Source: Zavarzinia sp.
GTDB lineage: Bacteria; Pseudomonadota; Alphaproteobacteria; Zavarziniales; Zavarziniaceae
Direction of reading: 5' to 3'
Length of the DNA: 5,325 nt
Assembly: GCA_028694545.1 (NCBI GenBank)
Contig: JAQVKV010000234.1
Coordinates: 1 to 5,325, forward strand
This document shows, one piece after another, positions 1 through 5,034 of this stretch (position 1 is the first letter of the stretch; every line of letters starts with the position of its first letter). A program made the position numbers and the translations under genes. The notes below the pieces were generated by a model. It was not told the DNA's origin, searched no databases, and worked only from the letters and a program-made list of their open reading frames with translations.

Positions 1-137
1 AAACGAGCCCCGGTCTATACGGCCCGGACCACAGGAAGTCAACCGCGCTCCCGCCTGCGGCGTGCTTTCGCTTCAATCCTGCGAAGCGGCGTCCTATCCT
101 GCGGTGCAGCGCATGGTTGGGCAACGTGAAGACAGGC

Positions 138-143
138 AGGGGG
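138..143 (+). promoter_or_regulatory. Ribosome binding site fixing the ParA start
   Basis: AGGGGG lies six bases before the ATG at 150. It favours that ATG over an in-frame TTG at 117. The reading frame is open to the left window edge, as expected by chance at this G+C, and the 32 extra codons or more would add sequence unlike the family. ParA proteins normally begin a few residues before the first beta strand (here KVVTVAQQKGG), which also supports 150. Confidence 0.7.
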
Positions 144-149
144 CAGTCG

Positions 150-788
150 ATGGCAAAGGTCGTAACAGTCGCGCAGCAGAAGGGCGGAGCGGGCAAGACC
201 ACCGTGGCGGCCCATCTCGCCGTGGCGCTGGCCGAGAAGGGTCACAAGGTCGTCGTGGTCGATACCGACCCGCAGCAGAGCCTGGCCGCCTGGGTGCGCG
301 TGCGGGCCGCTTTCGGCGTCGGCAACGTGCCGGTCTCGGTCAAGGCGGCGCCGGGCTGGAAGGCCGGGCCCGAGATCGACCGCGCCAAGCGCGAGGGCGA
401 CATCGTCGTGGTGGACAGTCCGCCTCATACCGAAAGCACGGCGAAGACCGCGATCCGCGCCGCGGATCTCATGCTCGTGCCCATGCAGCTTTCGCCCATG
501 GACATGTGGGCGACCAAGCCCACTCTCGATCTCGCCGGCTCCAGCAAGATCCCCTTTCTTCTCGTCCTCAACCGGGTGGCGCCGCGCGGCAACCTGAACG
601 AACAGGTGATGCGCGAGATTGCCAAGGCCGGTTTCCCGGTGGCCCTTTCGCGCCTCGGCAACCGCACCGCCTTCGCTGCTTCCATGCTTGATGGCGTCGG
701 CGTCACCGAATCCCATGGTCGCAGCCCGGCGGCGGAAGAGATCCGCGCGCTGGCGGACGAGGTGGCGGAGCGGCTGGGCCTTTCGTGA
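150..788 (+). CDS. ParA-family partition-type ATPase (small, orphan)
   Basis: This is a 212-residue P-loop ATPase of the ParA/MinD (SIMIBI) class, typical in length for the small partition ATPases of alphaproteobacteria. Visible motifs are the deviant Walker A KGGAGKTT at residues 11-18 with the signature lysine K11, the A' motif VDTDPQQS at about 37-44, and the Walker B strand IVVVDSPP at about 85-92. Such proteins dimerise on ATP, bind DNA non-specifically and position cargo such as plasmids, chromosome loci or protein complexes. There is no N-terminal helix-turn-helix, and no ParB-like gene lies beside it here, so the cargo is unknown. The stop codon overlaps the start of the next gene, which implies co-translation with the P1-type hydrolase. 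It acts in the cytoplasm on the nucleoid. Family assignment is secure; a role in DNA partition specifically is not. Confidence 0.93.
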   Translation: MAKVVTVAQQKGGAGKTTVAAHLAVALAEKGHKVVVVDTDPQQSLAAWVRVRAAFGVGNVPVSVKAAPGWKAGPEIDRAKREGDIVVVDSPPHTESTAKTAIRAADLMLVPMQLSPMDMWATKPTLDLAGSSKIPFLLVLNRVAPRGNLNEQVMREIAKAGFPVALSRLGNRTAFAASMLDGVGVTESHGRSPAAEEIRALADEVAERLGLS

Positions 789-1813
789 CCACCGCCGATC
801 GCCCGGCTCCCGGCCGGCGTAACCTGATCACCGATGTCGCGGGCTTGCGCGTCGGCAATGCCGACGACGCGCGCCTGCGCAGCGGCTGTACCGTGCTGTT
901 GCCCGATCAGCCCGTCATGATGGCGGTGGACCAGCGGGGCGGTGCCCCCGGTACGCGCGAGACCGACAGTCTCGATCCCGCCAATTTCCTCGAAAGCTTC
1001 CATGCCCTGGTGCTGTCCGGCGGCTCGGTCTTTGGGCTTGGCGCGGCCGACGGGGTGACGGCGGCGCTGTCGGCCGCCGGCATCGGCATCTCGATCGGGG
1101 GCGCCCCCATGGCCGTGCCCGTGGTGCCTTCCGCCATCCTGTTCGATCTCGGCAATGGTGGCGACAAGGGCTGGGGCCTCGATCCGCCCTATCGCCGCCT
1201 CGGCGTGGAAGCCCTGCGCCGGGCGGCGCCAGACTTCGCGCTGGGCAACGCCGGGGCCGGTTATGGCGCCATCTGCGGCAAGTTGAAGGGGGGGCTCGGC
1301 TCGGCTTCCGTCGTCGCCGGCGAGATCGAGGTGGGGGCGCTCGTCGCGGTCAACGCGGTCGGCAGCGCCTTGATGCCCGAGAGTCCGGTGTTCTGGGCCC
1401 ATGCCCTCGAATGGGGCGACGAATTCGGGGGGCGCAAGCCGGGCAAGGCCGAGGCCGTGCGCCCGCCCGACTACGACCTGCCGGCCGACGGCAAGGTGGT
1501 CATGGGGGGGCACACGACGATCGCCGTCGTCGCGACCAATGTCGCCCTGACCAAGGCGCAGACGAAGCGATTCGCCATGATGGCGCAGGACGGTCTGGCG
1601 CGGGCGCTGCGCCCGGCTCACACACCGTTCGACGGCGATACGGTCTTCGCCGTTTCGACCGGACGTCTGGCGCTGGAAGGGCCGCCGGCGCTCGCCGTCG
1701 CGCGCCTCGGCCATCTGGCGGCGGATTGTCTGGCGCGGGCCGTGGCGCGCGGTGTCTATGAGGCGGAAAGTCTGGGCGACATCACGGGGTATCGCGAGCG
1801 CTGGGGGCGCTGA
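785..1813 (+). CDS. P1-family (NylC/DmpA-like) self-cleaving N-terminal nucleophile hydrolase
   Basis: This 342-residue protein matches the P1/S58 family (DmpA aminopeptidase, BapA, NylC nylon-oligomer hydrolase). These are made as precursors that cut themselves and expose a Ser or Thr nucleophile at the new N-terminus. The hallmark block GGHTTIAVVATN sits at residues 241-252, placing the predicted cut between H243 and T244. A threonine nucleophile is NylC-like rather than DmpA-like, where it is serine. The conserved DGD appears as D283-G284-D285, and K166 in CGKLKGGLGSAS and N190 in VAVNAVG are the likely remaining active-site residues. Processing should give an alpha chain of about 243 and a beta chain of about 99 residues. 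No signal peptide is seen, so it is probably cytoplasmic. The GTG start shares GTGA with the ATPase stop. The substrate (peptide, beta-peptide or amide oligomer) cannot be told from sequence. Confidence 0.92.
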   Translation: MTTADRPAPGRRNLITDVAGLRVGNADDARLRSGCTVLLPDQPVMMAVDQRGGAPGTRETDSLDPANFLESFHALVLSGGSVFGLGAADGVTAALSAAGIGISIGGAPMAVPVVPSAILFDLGNGGDKGWGLDPPYRRLGVEALRRAAPDFALGNAGAGYGAICGKLKGGLGSASVVAGEIEVGALVAVNAVGSALMPESPVFWAHALEWGDEFGGRKPGKAEAVRPPDYDLPADGKVVMGGHTTIAVVATNVALTKAQTKRFAMMAQDGLARALRPAHTPFDGDTVFAVSTGRLALEGPPALAVARLGHLAADCLARAVARGVYEAESLGDITGYRERWGR

Positions 1814-1855
1814 CGCGGCCCCCGGGTGCCTTTGCCTGTCGGGCGCTGAAACGGA

Positions 1856-3010
1856 TCAGCGGATGTAGAGGCGGACCTCCGGCACCGAGGCTTCGGCGCT
1901 GGTGGTCGCCGAGACCGAGACCCGGTCGGACGGCAGGCCCATGTCGGTCAGGGTGCGCAGCACGCCCTGGGCGTTCTGCTTCGACTTGGTCTGGTTCATC
2001 GCGACCTGGGCGGCGGTGCCGGCGGACGGCGTGACGGCGATCAGGTCGAAGCCGGTTTCCGGGCGCTGCTCCAGCACCTTGGAGACGGCGGTATAGAGCG
2101 CCTGCTGATAGGCGACATTCGGATTGTCGAAGCGAATCACCACGAGCGGGCGGCGCTCGTCCAGGATCGTCGCGGCCGAGGGCGCCGGGGCATAGGCCGG
2201 GCGCTGGTCGTAATAGGTCGGCGTGGGCGAGACCCGGCTGGGCGTGAAGGTGCGGGTCGCGATCGAATCGCCGTAAAGCTCGCCGTTCTTGATCGCCAGC
2301 GCCAGCGTGGTGAGATTGCCGCGCTCGCCCGAGACATAGACGGTCTGGCGCGAAATCTGGTCCGACAGGGCGGTGAGCAGGCGGTCGATGCGGACGACGA
2401 GGCGTGCCGTATCATCCTCGATCATGTTGAGGGCGACGCGATCCTGGTCGATACCGCCGGCAAGCCCGAGCGCCGACTGGGTCGATTCGAGCAGGAAGGC
2501 GGCCGAAGTCGAGGAGGACGACACCCCGTTGGCCAGCTGGCCGAGGGCGGTGACATTGCCCGTGACCGAATCAAGCTCGCGCTGCGCCGTGTTCCACTGC
2601 TGCACCAGCAGGGGGTTGCCGGGCGTGGTGCCGAGCTGGAGGCGGGCCTGAATGGCGGCGATCACGCCGTGATAGGCTTCCGACGAGCGCACGGTCTGGG
2701 CGAGAAGCGAATCGAAATTGGTCTGCTGGCTGTCGACATTGGCGGACAGGCGCTGCAGGTCACCGCGCAGCTGCTCCACCTTGCGGCCTACGACCGTCCC
2801 GGTCGAGCCGACGGCGAAACCGTCGAAGGCCCCGCCGCTGCCCATGCTCGAGCTGCCGGGCGAGGATGAGAGCCAGCCGCAGCCCCCGAGGCCGGAAACC
2901 GCCAGAAGCAGAAGGGCAAGGGTAAGGACGCGACCGCGTCCCGAGGAAGTCTGACCGTTACCCACGAGTGCCGTGGCGGTATCGAAAGCACGTTCGGTCG
3001 CGAAAGCCAT
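1856..3010 (-). CDS. Outer-membrane-type lipoprotein with divergent OmpA-like C-terminal domain
   Basis: This is a 384-residue exported lipoprotein. A hydrophobic segment VLTLALLLLAVSG (about 28-40) leads to a lipobox LGGC with the acylated cysteine at 44. The +2 residue is Gly rather than Asp, which under the enterobacterial sorting rule points to the outer membrane. A Gly/Ser-rich tether follows, then a heptad-like helical region (about 76-125), more helices (about 135-245), a Pro/Tyr-rich linker (about 256-285) and a C-terminal alpha/beta domain (288-384). That domain resembles the OmpA fold: a first strand LVVIRF, a helix through VAYQQALYTAVSKVLEQ, a helix with QGVLRTLTDMGLPSDRVSV, and a last strand EVRLYIR. 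The usual peptidoglycan-binding Asp and Arg pattern is not evident. I chose ATG at 3010 because a GAG lies eight bases upstream; a GTG at 3019 adds three residues. It is probably transcribed alone and converges on the P1 gene, 42 bases away. The exact role is unknown; an envelope structural role is an inference. Confidence 0.8.
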   Translation of the reverse strand: MAFATERAFDTATALVGNGQTSSGRGRVLTLALLLLAVSGLGGCGWLSSSPGSSSMGSGGAFDGFAVGSTGTVVGRKVEQLRGDLQRLSANVDSQQTNFDSLLAQTVRSSEAYHGVIAAIQARLQLGTTPGNPLLVQQWNTAQRELDSVTGNVTALGQLANGVSSSSTSAAFLLESTQSALGLAGGIDQDRVALNMIEDDTARLVVRIDRLLTALSDQISRQTVYVSGERGNLTTLALAIKNGELYGDSIATRTFTPSRVSPTPTYYDQRPAYAPAPSAATILDERRPLVVIRFDNPNVAYQQALYTAVSKVLEQRPETGFDLIAVTPSAGTAAQVAMNQTKSKQNAQGVLRTLTDMGLPSDRVSVSATTSAEASVPEVRLYIR

Positions 3011-3151
3011 CCCGTTCACTCGTCATTATGGGGCGGGATGTCCGAGCCCGAAGAGGCGCCACACCGAGAGGCACCAAACCGGCGTCTGCCACGCCCGGTA
3101 AATCCCCACGCCCTGCCCATCCGCACCAAGTCGTCCCCTGCAGCCAGGGCG

Positions 3152-3180
3152 ATACTAGCCATAGGCGTAGGGCCCCACAA
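3152..3180 (-). promoter_or_regulatory. Probable promoter of the lipoprotein gene
   Basis: Read on the minus strand, TTGTGG (3180-3175) and TAGTAT (3157-3152) are separated by exactly 17 bases. The -10 box matches four of six consensus positions and the -35 box carries the conserved TTG. Transcription would begin near 3145, giving a leader of about 135 bases before the ATG at 3010. The match is by eye only. Confidence 0.42.
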
Positions 3181-3220
3181 GCGCGCAAAGCCGAAAGAAT
3201 TCAGTTCGTTGCATATAGGT

Positions 3221-3240
3221 CGCGGCCGGCGCCGGCCGCG
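3221..3240. repeat. Perfect 20-bp GC palindrome
   Basis: CGCGGCCGGCGCCGGCCGCG equals its own reverse complement across all 20 positions, and the symmetry stops at both flanks. It lies upstream of both the lipoprotein promoter and the tRNA promoter. As single-stranded nucleic acid it could form an eight-pair stem with a GCGC loop. No T-run follows on either strand, so it is not a standard intrinsic terminator. A protein-binding dyad or a repeat-family element are alternatives. Confidence 0.9.
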
Positions 3241-3276
3241 CGACCCGGCATCGCGGATATTTTCCGAATTTCCCTA

Positions 3277-3305
3277 TTGCATGCCCTACCCCCTTCGGTT
3301 AGGTT
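3277..3305 (+). promoter_or_regulatory. Possible tRNA-Arg promoter
   Basis: TTGCAT (3277-3282) and TAGGTT (3300-3305) are 17 bases apart. The start point would be near 3312, leaving a 5' leader of about 30 bases before the mature tRNA. The -10 match is modest (three of six), so this is a candidate based on position and spacing. Confidence 0.33.
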
Positions 3306-3343
3306 CCCGGCCTCCGAAGCGGCCCCGCCGCATGAAGGACAGC

Positions 3344-3420
3344 GCGCCCGTAGCTCAGCTGGATAGAGCATCAGACTACGAATCTGAGGGTCAGGAGTTC
3401 GAATCTCTTCGGGCGCGCCA
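3344..3420 (+). tRNA. tRNA-Arg (anticodon ACG)
   Basis: A full cloverleaf can be folded by eye. The acceptor stem GCGCCCG (3344-3350) pairs with CGGGCGC (3410-3416). The D stem is GCTC/GAGC (3353-3356 and 3366-3369). The anticodon stem TCAGA/TCTGA (3371-3375 and 3383-3387) encloses the loop CTACGAA, with anticodon ACG at 3378-3380. The T stem AGGAG/CTCTT, with one G-U pair, encloses TTCGAAT (3398-3404). The discriminator is G3417 and CCA is encoded at 3418-3420. The first anticodon base is normally deaminated to inosine in bacteria, which lets the tRNA read CGU, CGC and CGA. No second tRNA adjoins it. A short pyrimidine/T run (3422-3431) follows and may help end transcription. The 3' half of such genes is a common target for integrating elements, and the DNA beyond this one changes composition. 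Confidence 0.97.
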
Positions 3421-3468
3421 ATCTTCCTTTTGAAAATAATGGATTGGCCGGCGGTGTGTCGACCGTTG

Positions 3469-3485
3469 GTCCGGCTTTGCTGGAC
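3469..3485. other. Small hairpin beyond the frameshifted minus-strand gene
   Basis: GTCCGGC and GCTGGAC form a seven-pair stem (one G-U pair on the plus-strand reading) around a TTT loop. It lies about 40 bases past the stop of the minus-strand small gene. No T-run follows in either direction, so a terminator role is only a possibility. Confidence 0.25.
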
Positions 3486-3527
3486 ACTCGCAAGCATGCC
3501 GTACGCGTCGAGCCGCGATGCCGCTTG

Positions 3528-3918
3528 TTAGTCCCTCAGGTCTTCCACGCGCGTGCCATTCGCCAACTGAAGGCCCCACTCGCGTGCCCTGTCATAGACC
3601 TCGGCCACACGATGCTTCCCCTCTTGGATCGCTGCTTCAGGGCTAGGCGGGTCATCGTGTCTGAAATCCACCGCTTCGGCTTTGCCGTTCTTTGCCTCGA
3701 ACATGGCGCGGTCCCGTAGGGGCAGGATGTCGCGTTCGACAAAGCCTCGCATAATCCTGCTCCACGCTGCCGGGTACTCCGCCTTAAGCCGTTGGCGGAG
3801 ATCGTCGAGTACCTGCTTCGTTTCGGGAGCTGTCTCGGCAAAAGGAGCGTCCGCTGGTGGCCAGTTCGGTTATCGCGGCCTTGGTCGCGCTGCGAATTTT
3901 GTCTGGGGCGGCGTACAT
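3528..3918 (-). pseudogene. Frameshifted small gene of unknown function (129 residues if repaired)
   Basis: The gene starts at ATG 3918 with a textbook GGAGG six bases upstream, and begins MYAAPDKIRSATKAAITELA. As written, this frame runs only 44 codons, to a stop at 3784. The protein-like sequence instead continues in the +1 frame from the AAAA run at 3840-3843 (TTTT on the coding strand). Removing one base there gives an uninterrupted 129-residue product with S25-F26-A27 at the join, ending in EDLRD at TAA 3528-3530. The +1 frame has no usable start before ATG 3750, so the downstream part is unlikely to be a separate complete gene. The product would be soluble, charged and mostly helical, with LDDLRQRLKAEYPAAWSRIM at about 38-56 and AEVYDRAREWGLQLANGTRV at about 105-124. 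There is no signal peptide or membrane segment. I do not recognise a family. It is divergent from the exported-protein gene. A real inactivating mutation, a sequence error and programmed frameshifting are all possible. Confidence 0.68.
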
Positions 3919-3925
3919 GGCGGGC

Positions 3926-3930
3926 CTCCG
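3926..3930 (-). promoter_or_regulatory. Strong ribosome binding site of the frameshifted gene
   Basis: On the minus strand GGAGG is followed by six bases and then ATG at 3918. This is the best Shine-Dalgarno match in the window and the main reason to believe that a real gene starts here and that its downstream frame has been broken. Confidence 0.7.
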
Positions 3931-3973
3931 ATGCGGTTGTCGCTGCCACCATATTGGATGTCGCCATAAAATT

Positions 3974-4026
3974 TTGCTGTCTGACCTGACCCCTCTCGCT
4001 ATCCGCCGATTTGTGACGGCTGTCAC
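3974..4026 (+). promoter_or_regulatory. Candidate promoter and operator dyad between the divergent genes
   Basis: TTGCTG (3974-3979) and CGCTAT (3997-4002) are 17 bases apart and could be a weak promoter for the exported-protein gene. Immediately downstream, GTGAC (4013-4017) and GTCAC (4022-4026) form an inverted repeat with a four-base centre. A dyad at the start point of a divergent gap suits a repressor site, but the -10 match is poor and five-base arms can occur by chance. Confidence 0.25.
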
Positions 4027-4113
4027 CGACACGGGGCGGCGAAGGACGATGCACTGGCGCGCGATACCGGCGGCCGCGTGACGGTGGAAAACCAGGCCGT
4101 GGGAGTCGACGAG

Positions 4114-4821
4114 ATGAAAACCACGAGGCAGGCGACCGTGTCCGCATTCCCGGCAAGAGCTTTAGCGCTGACCATACTCACGCCTATCCTGTTGTTCGCC
4201 CTGGGTAGCAACGCGCGGGCTGAACCGAGAGGGCGGGACCATGGGGCCGTGATTGGGGCGCGGATGGTGGCAGCGCTCTTGGAGCCTGCGGTGGCTCGCG
4301 AGGTCAGCGAAACCGATCGTCGCATGCTGGAGCAGGCGGCAAGCGCCTGCAGCGAAAACGGGGGCGATACGGAAGAGGAATTCCGAAGCTTCTTCGAGGC
4401 CTTCGTTTCGTCACCAGAGGTGCGCCGGAAGTATGGTGCGGCGGAAATTCATTACACGATCTATGGGGATGGCAAGGTGCTCTCGGATCAGCTCCTTGAT
4501 CCGTCGGCCTATGCATATTTCCCAATCAGGCTCGAAGATTATTACTACATGCCGGTGCAGCCCACCCGTGCGGGGGATGGCGACGAATATCTCGATCTCC
4601 AGTTCAACCAGAGTTCCAGCAACGATTTCTCCGTTGAATGGTCGCGCATTCATTATGACGGCCAGTCCGCCGGCGGGGACGATCTGGGTAATCCGCTCGA
4701 TGCCGGCGGCAAACCGATTCCACCGGGCACGCATCCGGATCCGGCTGGTCAATTGCTGTTCCACCCGGCCGGCAACTGCTGGGAATTCAGTGACGACATT
4801 CGCTTCGGAGCGAAGGAATAG
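4114..4821 (+). CDS. Exported protein of unknown function with signal peptide
   Basis: This is a 235-residue protein with a classical Sec signal peptide: basic start MKTTRQ, hydrophobic core ALALTILTPILLFAL (about 16-30), and a signal peptidase I site ARA at 34-36 before E37. The mature protein of about 199 residues should be periplasmic or secreted. It is acidic, with an N-terminal helical part (about 45-108, including EEEFRSFFEAFVSSPEVRRKY) and a Tyr-rich beta-like part (about 111-180, EIHYTIYGDGK, EDYYYMPVQP). A Gly/Pro-rich loop and a C-terminal LLFHPAGNCWEFSDDIRF follow. It has only two mature cysteines, C79 and C222, which may form a disulfide joining the two ends. I chose ATG 4114 because GGGAG lies at 4101-4105 and the signal peptide then begins correctly; an in-frame GTG at 4078 would add 12 residues before it. 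Its G+C is far below that of neighbouring core genes. I do not recognise a family. Confidence 0.82.
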   Translation: MKTTRQATVSAFPARALALTILTPILLFALGSNARAEPRGRDHGAVIGARMVAALLEPAVAREVSETDRRMLEQAASACSENGGDTEEEFRSFFEAFVSSPEVRRKYGAAEIHYTIYGDGKVLSDQLLDPSAYAYFPIRLEDYYYMPVQPTRAGDGDEYLDLQFNQSSSNDFSVEWSRIHYDGQSAGGDDLGNPLDAGGKPIPPGTHPDPAGQLLFHPAGNCWEFSDDIRFGAKE

Positions 4822-5034
4822 TGGCCGATGACTGTTCACCGTGCCGGAAAGCGTGGACTGGATGAGATCCTGATGGATAAGAGCGCGATTGCAGGATCGT
4901 GGAGACCGGCCTACGCCTCCCCCGGGTGGAGAGCGCCCCTCCGCGTTTCAGAGAGCATGGCTCGCGCCCGCCCCGAGCCGGGAAGGGGGGGGCTGCCTTC
5001 CAGCCCTCAGGGCATGCGATGTGGGGCGATCGGC
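4822..5034. other. Gene-free convergent gap with GC hairpins
   Basis: No credible gene is seen between the exported-protein gene and the AraC gene, which converge here. The gap holds GATCCTG/CAGGATC (4866-4872 and 4892-4898), GGCTCG/CGAGCC (4959-4964 and 4974-4979), and a compact stem GGGCTG-CCTTC-CAGCCC (4990-5006) that extends by a wobble and a GC pair to 4988-5008. None is followed by a T-run on either strand, so if they act in termination they are not standard intrinsic terminators. Confidence 0.45.

Larger units (their letters stand above)
3011..3343. other. Divergent gene-free gap between lipoprotein gene and tRNA-Arg
   Basis: This 333-base gap holds the probable lipoprotein promoter (minus strand), a perfect 20-bp palindrome and a possible tRNA promoter (plus strand), each listed separately. 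Open frames cross it on both strands, but none has protein-like sequence or a good ribosome binding site, and some run into the tRNA, so I do not call a gene here. Confidence 0.7.

Noticed and set aside
71..99. CTTCAA-17-CTATCC as a promoter for the ATPase gene
   Set aside because: Both boxes match the consensus too poorly to call by eye.
1..149. Tail of an upstream gene
   Set aside because: All three plus-strand frames are open in at least part of this stretch because of high G+C, but none reads like protein. Minus-strand frames stop quickly or lack starts.
62..691. 209-codon plus-strand frame overlapping the ATPase
   Set aside because: Low-complexity Arg/Gly-rich shadow of the ParA gene, with no start signal.
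425..1714. 429-codon minus-strand open frame
   Set aside because: It is antisense to the ParA and P1 genes, rich in Arg, His and Gly as expected from the complement of GC-rich coding DNA. The plus-strand proteins carry clear family motifs.
1818..1850. GC-rich near-palindrome between the converging P1 and lipoprotein genes as a terminator
   Set aside because: The GGC-CCCGGG-GCC symmetry has no room for a loop, and no T-run follows on either strand.
3398..3420. tRNA 3' end as an attachment site with a second copy in the window
   Set aside because: I looked for TTCGAATCTCTTCGGGCGCG to the right and found no copy. Any second site would be outside the window or degraded.
3038..3433. Plus-strand open frame ending in VAQLDRASDYES-type sequence
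   Set aside because: Its C-terminal part is the tRNA-Arg gene read as protein, a widely seen annotation artefact. The rest has no protein-like signal or ribosome binding site.
3201..3497. Minus-strand open frame containing EEIRTPDPQIRS
   Set aside because: This is the antisense reading of the same tRNA and a known spurious protein pattern.
4411..4839. 142-codon minus-strand frame opposite the exported protein
   Set aside because: It looks fairly protein-like, but has no good ribosome binding site. The plus-strand frame has a signal peptide, a proper start and paired cysteines.
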